9,447 nucleotides of DNA from Pseudomonadota bacterium (GTDB taxonomy: Bacteria; Myxococcota; Polyangia; GCA-2747355; JACKDQ01): the NCBI GenBank assembly GCA_030591195.1, contig JAUVBO010000046.1, forward strand, positions 1 through 9,447, in the 5' to 3' direction. Made by a program: the position numbers and the translations under genes. Within the stretch, counting starts at the first letter, position 1. Every line of letters begins with the position of its first letter. Shown here one piece after another: positions 5,854 through 9,447 of this stretch. The notes below the pieces were generated by a model, which saw nothing but the letters and a program-made list of their open reading frames with translations, had not been told where the DNA came from and ran no database searches.

Positions 5854-7782
5854 GTGAGCCAAGAAATCAAGTGCCCGAACTGCGGTGGTGACCACACGCT
5901 GGCCAACCCCGGGATCACGATGCTGGTCTGCAGCTTCTGCAAGACCACCGTGTACTGGGACGAGGAGGCGGTGCTCAAGACGGGCGCTCAGTCGATCCTG
6001 CCCGCGAGCGACTCCCGGCTGTTCCTCCACGCCAGCGGCATGCTCGACGGCCGGGGATACCAGGTGGTCGGCCACGTCCGCTACGACCACGGCCGCGGCG
6101 CCTGGGACGAGTGGTACCTGCAGCTGGATGACGGCAGCGTCGCCTGGCTCAGCGAGGACCAGCGCGAGCTGAGCCAGGAGCAGGCGGTGCAGGTCGCCCG
6201 GCCTCCGGCGGTGGACCAGCTACAGATCGGGCTGCAGGTGCCGATCGAGGAGACGATCTTCTCCGTACGCGAGGTGGGCACCGCCCGCTGCGTCGGCGGC
6301 GAGGGGCAGCTGCCGTTCACGATCCTGCCCGGCGAGACCTACACCTACGCCGACATCGCCTCGATCGACGGCCAGCAGTTCGGCACCCTCGAGTTCGATC
6401 GCGAAGGGGTGATGCCGACCTGCTTCGTCGGCCGGGCCCTCGGCCACGAGCAGCTCACGATCGACGACGAGAAGCCCCCCTCCACCGCCGGAGGCCGGGA
6501 GGGGAGCCACATCAAGTGCACCAACTGCGACGCCGCCCTCGAGGTCGAGGGCGACCGCGAGGTGCAGACGCTGATCTGCGAGTACTGCGGCGCCCAGCTC
6601 GACCTGAACTCGGCCGAGGCCAGGGTGCTCGGCGTCAACCCGCCCGACTTCAAGCCGGCCTTCAACTTCGAGGTCGGGGCCCAGGGAACCTTCTACGGCA
6701 AGCCGTACGAGGTCTGTGGGCGAATGCTGTACCAGGACCCCGAGGGCTACCAGTCGATCGAGTACCTGCTGTACAACCCGGAGGCCGGCTACCTCTGGCT
6801 CGCCGAGGAGACGGGCCACTATGTGCTCAACCGGCCGACCCAGCAGGCGCCGGCGCGGGATCCGTTCTTGCTGCCGCCGAAGACCTCGGTCGCCGTCGAC
6901 CAGACCTCGTTCAAGATGTACGAGTCGGGCAACTCGACGCTGGTCTACGTCGACGGCGCCCTGCCCTGGCTCGCCCGCACCGGCGACACGTTCAACTACG
7001 CCGACCTGATCGCCCCGCCGCAGATGTTCGGCGTCGAGACCGACGGCGAGGAGATCGAGTACTTCCACGGCCGCTACACGCCGGTGGAAGAGGTCTGGGC
7101 CGCCTTCGGCCGCGACGACGCGCCGCCCCGCCCGGTGGGCGTGCGCGCGGCCCAGCCCTTCTCGCGCGGGACGGTCGCCAAGCTGCTGATGCTCTTCGGT
7201 GCGCTGTTCGCGGCGCTCAACCTCGGCATGCTCTTCTGGTCGATGAGCAAGCGCGGCAAGCCGATCTTCAGCCAGACCTTCAGCTCCGCCGAGTACCTGC
7301 GCGAGACGCTCTCGCGGCCCTTCACGGTGACCAAGTCGGGCAAGATCATGGCGATGAAGGTCCGCGCCCAGGTGCAGAACTCCTGGCTCTACGTCCAGAT
7401 CGGCATGGTCAACGCCAAGGACGAGGTGGTGGCCGAGGCCGACGGGGAGATCTCGTACTACTCGGGCTACGAGGGGGGCGAGAGCTGGAGCGAGGGCAAG
7501 CGCCGCAGCACGAACTACTTCAAGGCGCCGAAGGCCGGCGTCTACCGGATCATCCTCAAGGGCCAGGGCGGCAGCGGCAACTTCCGCGGGCCGCCCCGGG
7601 GCGAGGCGATGACGATCACGGTCTACCAGGGCGGCGTACTGTCGCGCTGGTTCCTGGCGATCTTCATCTTTGCCGCGCTGTTTCCGCTGTTCGAGATCTT
7701 GCGCAAGTGGCTGTTCGAGAAGCGCCGCTGGGCGCCGGTGCTCGAGGATGACGACGACGATGACGACGACGACTGGGATTGA
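5854..7782 (+). CDS. Membrane protein with two zinc ribbons and tandem DUF4178 domains
   Basis: The product has 642 residues from a GTG start. Order: zinc ribbon 1 (Cys7-x2-Cys10 and Cys26-x2-Cys29); first DUF4178-like beta domain about 55-205 (GYQVVGHVRYD, DEWYLQLDDGSVAWLSED); zinc ribbon 2 (Cys222-x2-Cys225, Cys242-x2-Cys245); second DUF4178 domain about 275-410 (YEVCGRMLYQ, SIEYLLYNPEAGYLWLAEE, ETYTYAD/DTFNYADL-like ends in both copies); transmembrane helix about 441-463; a roughly 130-residue likely periplasmic beta-sandwich (470-594); a second transmembrane helix about 599-615; and a cytosolic tail with nine consecutive Asp (632-640) then Trp-Asp. The duplicated ribbon-plus-DUF4178 unit is clear from the parallel motifs. 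The biochemical role of DUF4178 is unknown; the topology suggests a cytosolic sensor or scaffold joined to a periplasmic domain. The genes after it encode a mini-protein, DUF350 and an aminopropyltransferase, a grouping known for DUF4178. No Shine-Dalgarno lies at normal distance; a promoter-like sequence is immediately upstream. Confidence 0.9.
   Translation: MSQEIKCPNCGGDHTLANPGITMLVCSFCKTTVYWDEEAVLKTGAQSILPASDSRLFLHASGMLDGRGYQVVGHVRYDHGRGAWDEWYLQLDDGSVAWLSEDQRELSQEQAVQVARPPAVDQLQIGLQVPIEETIFSVREVGTARCVGGEGQLPFTILPGETYTYADIASIDGQQFGTLEFDREGVMPTCFVGRALGHEQLTIDDEKPPSTAGGREGSHIKCTNCDAALEVEGDREVQTLICEYCGAQLDLNSAEARVLGVNPPDFKPAFNFEVGAQGTFYGKPYEVCGRMLYQDPEGYQSIEYLLYNPEAGYLWLAEETGHYVLNRPTQQAPARDPFLLPPKTSVAVDQTSFKMYESGNSTLVYVDGALPWLARTGDTFNYADLIAPPQMFGVETDGEEIEYFHGRYTPVEEVWAAFGRDDAPPRPVGVRAAQPFSRGTVAKLLMLFGALFAALNLGMLFWSMSKRGKPIFSQTFSSAEYLRETLSRPFTVTKSGKIMAMKVRAQVQNSWLYVQIGMVNAKDEVVAEADGEISYYSGYEGGESWSEGKRRSTNYFKAPKAGVYRIILKGQGGSGNFRGPPRGEAMTITVYQGGVLSRWFLAIFIFAALFPLFEILRKWLFEKRRWAPVLEDDDDDDDDDWD
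7746..7772 (+). repeat. GAY codon run encoding nine Asp
   Basis: Nine consecutive Asp codons (seven GAC, two GAT) form a trinucleotide repeat at the 3' end of the DUF4178 gene. The resulting acidic tail (EDDD...DWD) is likely cytosolic. Repeats of this type can vary in length by slippage without shifting the frame. Confidence 0.85.
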
Positions 7783-7784
7783 TC

Positions 7785-7800
7785 GAAGCGGCGCCGCTTC
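7785..7800. promoter_or_regulatory. Perfect 16-bp palindrome before the mini-protein gene
   Basis: GAAGCGGCGCCGCTTC equals its own reverse complement. It occupies most of the 31-base gap between the DUF4178 stop and the mini-protein ATG and is followed by the GGGGGA ribosome site. In RNA it could form a 6-bp stem with a GCGC loop. There is no T run, so it is not a classic terminator; a processing, attenuation or translation-control hairpin or a protein site are possible. Confidence 0.4.
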
Positions 7801-7813
7801 CGGGGGATGACCG

Positions 7814-8029
7814 ATGCGCTGGATCGGATTCATGATTGTGCTCGGCCTGCTGACCGTCGGTTCCGGCGGTGCGCTGATGGCCTCGACGGCGGGCTGGGGT
7901 CTGCCCGGGGCACTCGAGAAGCCGGTCAACATCCGCGAGGCGAGCCGGCGACGGGGTCGCCTCGGCGGCCCGGTCTTTCTCTACTTCGGCCGGACGCACT
8001 ACGGTGGCGGCTACCGGGGCGGCAAGTAG
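7814..8029 (+). CDS. 71-residue secreted or membrane-anchored mini-protein with Gly-Gly-Lys C-terminus
   Basis: ATG at 7814 follows GGGGGA (7802-7807) by 6 nt. The N-terminus (MRWIGFMIVLGLLTVGSGGALMASTA) is a signal peptide or single membrane helix, possibly cleaved after ASTA. The remaining 45 residues are basic and glycine-rich: EKPVNIREASRRRGRLGG, then PVFLYFGRTHYGGGYRGGK at the very C-terminus. No cysteine or known domain is present. It lies 31 bases after DUF4178 and 35 bases before DUF350, so it is almost certainly co-expressed with them. I do not recognise the family. The aromatic/glycine tail ending in GGK is distinctive and could be a recognition or modification site. An overlapping frame from ATG at 7807 gives an Arg-rich non-membrane translation and is rejected. 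The gene ends in TAG, showing that amber works as a stop here. Confidence 0.75.
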   Translation: MRWIGFMIVLGLLTVGSGGALMASTAGWGLPGALEKPVNIREASRRRGRLGGPVFLYFGRTHYGGGYRGGK

Positions 8030-8052
8030 CGAGACCCTGACCAGCGACGAAT

Positions 8053-8058
8053 AAGGAG
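8053..8058 (+). promoter_or_regulatory. Shine-Dalgarno of the DUF350 gene
   Basis: AAGGAG lies 6 nt before ATG at 8065. The strong site contrasts with the apparently leaderless first gene of the operon, as expected for an internal cistron. Confidence 0.8.
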
Positions 8059-8064
8059 AGTGGG

Positions 8065-8289
8065 ATGCAACAACTGATCGCCGAGCTCAAGCCGGCCATG
8101 ATGCTGTCGACGGTGATCTACGCGATGATCGGGATGATCGTCTTCGGGGTCGCCTTCGCGATCTTCAACAAGCTGATGCCGTTTTCGGTGCGCAAGGAGA
8201 TCGAGGAGGATCAGAACACCTCGCTCGGCATCATCATCGGCGCCTTCCTCATCGGCCTGGCGATGATCATCGCCGCCGCGATGCATTGA
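8065..8289 (+). CDS. DUF350 (UPF0719/YjfL-like) small membrane protein, single unit
   Basis: The product has 74 residues and two transmembrane helices, about 11-34 (AMMLSTVIYAMIGMIVFGVAFAIF in part) and 51-72 (NTSLGIIIGAFLIGLAMIIAAA). They are joined by a charged loop with MPFSVRKEIEEDQN. The GxxxF.IFNKL...I..D.N...G pattern followed by GAFLIGLAMII is characteristic of DUF350. E. coli YjfL-type proteins carry two such units (about four helices), so this is a one-unit form that would probably need to dimerise. The family's function is unknown. DUF350 genes are often found beside PspA-like, DUF4178 and polyamine-related (spermidine or glutathionylspermidine synthase-like) genes; here the next gene is the aminopropyltransferase and the preceding ones are the mini-protein and DUF4178. 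Confidence 0.88.
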   Translation: MQQLIAELKPAMMLSTVIYAMIGMIVFGVAFAIFNKLMPFSVRKEIEEDQNTSLGIIIGAFLIGLAMIIAAAMH

Positions 8290-8298
8290 TCGCGCGTC

Positions 8299-8326
8299 GA
8301 GCTCTCCCCTGGCTCCCTGCGAGCCC
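8299..8326. repeat. Intergenic copy of the palindromic segment at 2360-2387
   Basis: This lies in the 66-base gap between DUF350 and the aminopropyltransferase. It matches 2360-2387 at 24 of 28 positions by eye, with one mismatch inside the palindromic core (GGCTCCC-T-GCGAGCC). It may be part of a dispersed palindromic repeat; chance is not excluded. Confidence 0.35.
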
Positions 8327-8355
8327 CTCGCGCAAAGCCCGCAGCTGACCGTGGC

Positions 8356-9447
8356 ATGACCTCCGTCGACCACGATCCCGCCTTCGAGCCGGTCCGTGGC
8401 TCGACCTCCCTGTTGCTGATCTCGGTCTTCGTGATCGCGATCTGCGGGCTGATCTACGAGCTGCTCGCCGCGACCCTCTCGAGCTACCTGCTCGGCAGCT
8501 CGGTGCTGCAGTTCTCGCTGGTGATCGGGCTGTTCCTCAGCTCCATGGGCATCGGCAGCTTCATCTCGCGGTACATCAGAAAAAACCTGCTGCGCGCGTT
8601 CCTGGTGGTCGAGATCCTCATCGGGCTGGTGGGCGGCGTCAGCGCGCTGCTGCTGTTCTTTGCCTTCACCCACCTCGGCGCCTACACGCCGCTGCTGGTG
8701 GCGCTCTGCCTGGTGATCGGCACCCTCGCCGGCCTCGAGATCCCGCTGCTGGTACGCATCATCCGGACCCACTTCAGCCTCCGCGCGGCCCTCGGCAACG
8801 TGCTCTCGGTCGACTACCTCGGCGCGCTGTTCGCCTCGCTGCTCTTTCCGCTGGTGCTCGTGCCGCGGCTCGGCCTGGTACGCACCGCGTTCTTCTTCGG
8901 CTTGCTCAACGTCGGCGTCGCCGCCGTGGGGCTCAAGGTCTTCGAGCGCCCGCTGGCCGGCAGGGTCCGCGGGCTGAAGGTCTTCGCTGCCGCCGTCGCT
9001 GCGCTGCTGCTCGCTGGCCTGCTGACCGCGGGCAAGAGCACCAGCTGGCTCGAGGACCAGCTCTACGACGACGACGTGATCTACGCCAAGACCACGCCGT
9101 TTCAGCGGCTGGTGCTGACCCGCTGGCGCGGCGACCTGCGGCTGTTCATCGACGGCAACATCCAGTTCTCGAGCGTCGACGAGTTCCGCTACCACGAGTC
9201 GCTGGTCCACCCGGCGATGGCGATCGTCGCCGCGCCGCGGCGGGTGCTGATCCTCGGCGGCGGCGACGGGATGGCGGTGCGCGAGGTGCTCAAGCACCGC
9301 AGCGTGACGCGGGTCGACCTGGTCGACCTCGACCCGGAGATGACCCGCATCTTCCGCACCCTCGAGCCCCTGCGCCAGCTCAACCAGGGCGCGCTCTCGG
9401 ACCGCCGGGTGAAGATCTTCAACGAGGACGCGCTGAAGTACCTCGAG
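8356..9447 (+). CDS. Membrane-anchored polyamine aminopropyltransferase (spermidine synthase-like), 3' end beyond window
   Basis: The frame runs open from ATG at 8356 to the window edge (364 codons, no stop). Residues about 17-225 form a multi-helix membrane domain: hydrophobic segments near 18-38, 50-70, 80-104, 110-128, 153-170, 174-195 and 207-226, with ICGLIYELLAATLSSYLLG and LEIPLLVRI as in membrane spermidine-synthase proteins. The catalytic domain follows: TPFQRLVLTRW (Gln250), FIDGNIQFSS..DEFRYHESLVHPAM (268-287), the nucleotide-binding GGGDGMAVREV (301-311) and acidic strand VDLVDLDPEM (320-329). These match the aminopropyltransferase fold, which moves an aminopropyl group from decarboxylated S-adenosylmethionine to a diamine such as putrescine. 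The Asp-containing motif expected after the window (about 30 residues on) cannot be seen. It is 66 bases after DUF350, with no strong Shine-Dalgarno (GTGGC before ATG), but there is no other start in frame apart from CTG. The membrane domain suggests product is made at or delivered to the membrane. The exact amine substrate is unknown. Confidence 0.9.
   Translation, partial: MTSVDHDPAFEPVRGSTSLLLISVFVIAICGLIYELLAATLSSYLLGSSVLQFSLVIGLFLSSMGIGSFISRYIRKNLLRAFLVVEILIGLVGGVSALLLFFAFTHLGAYTPLLVALCLVIGTLAGLEIPLLVRIIRTHFSLRAALGNVLSVDYLGALFASLLFPLVLVPRLGLVRTAFFFGLLNVGVAAVGLKVFERPLAGRVRGLKVFAAAVAALLLAGLLTAGKSTSWLEDQLYDDDVIYAKTTPFQRLVLTRWRGDLRLFIDGNIQFSSVDEFRYHESLVHPAMAIVAAPRRVLILGGGDGMAVREVLKHRSVTRVDLVDLDPEMTRIFRTLEPLRQLNQGALSDRRVKIFNEDALKYLE

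Noticed and set aside
7807..8040. Overlapping frame from ATG 7807
   Set aside because: Out of frame with the membrane-helix mini-protein; its translation is Arg/Asp-rich low complexity, and the ribosome site spacing fits ATG 7814.
6220..9297. Long minus-strand open frames at 6220-7932 and 8011-9297
   Set aside because: They are antisense to DUF4178, the mini-protein, DUF350 and the aminopropyltransferase, all recognised by motifs. The translations are Arg/His/Glu/Gln-rich with no family features.
1..9447. CRISPR arrays, tRNA or rRNA genes, insertion sequences
   Set aside because: I saw no regularly spaced repeats, no tRNA-like or rRNA-like sequence and no transposase-like frame; the only repeats are linker and Asp repeats plus the two palindromic segments.

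Overview
The window is a high-GC stretch from a bacterium that looks like a member of the Myxococcota or a related 'deltaproteobacterial' lineage. The pointers are uniformly G/C-ending codons, a lipoprotein with a Pro/Asp/Gln/Gly-rich linker and a DUF4215-type cysteine motif (CGNG..EECDDGN...DGCSSAC), and a gene set typical of large-genome Gram-negatives. This is inferred from protein style; no rRNA or marker gene is present.

Layout. Bases 1-260 hold no gene I can support. Three genes on the minus strand fill 261-4547. In transcription order they are an SPFH/band-7 membrane protein (4547->3324), a secreted or membrane-anchored protein with a likely SH3-like domain that overlaps it through ATGA (3327->1789), and a lipoprotein (1685->261). 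The lipoprotein reading frame is cut by one TAG just after the signal peptide. A 193-base divergent intergenic region (4548-4740) with two inverted repeats separates them from the plus-strand genes. Those are a Nif3/DUF34-family dinuclear-metal protein of the long form (4741-5808), a large zinc-ribbon plus tandem DUF4178 membrane protein (5854-7782), a 71-residue secreted or anchored mini-protein ending in Gly-Gly-Lys (7814-8029), a two-helix DUF350 protein (8065-8289), and a spermidine-synthase-like aminopropyltransferase with an N-terminal membrane domain (8356 to the window edge, 3' end missing).

How the genes may work together. DUF4178, DUF350 and membrane-linked spermidine synthase genes are known to occur together in bacteria, often near envelope-stress genes (PspA or flotillin-like), but their joint function is not established. 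The window shows such a set with an SPFH scaffold gene divergently next door. I infer a membrane-located polyamine-related system. DUF4178 would be a cytosolic zinc-ribbon sensor or scaffold with a periplasmic domain, DUF350 a small membrane component, the last enzyme the polyamine maker, and the GGK mini-protein an unexplained secreted component or substrate. The Nif3-like gene is probably a housekeeping neighbour.

Main points for a second look: the in-frame amber codon in the lipoprotein; the GGK mini-protein inside the DUF4178/DUF350/polyamine operon; two plus-strand genes that lack a Shine-Dalgarno but have a TA-rich -10-like hexamer at the same distance from the start codon, suggesting leaderless transcripts; and a palindromic segment inside the SH3-like gene that looks inserted and resembles a piece of the DUF350-aminopropyltransferase gap.
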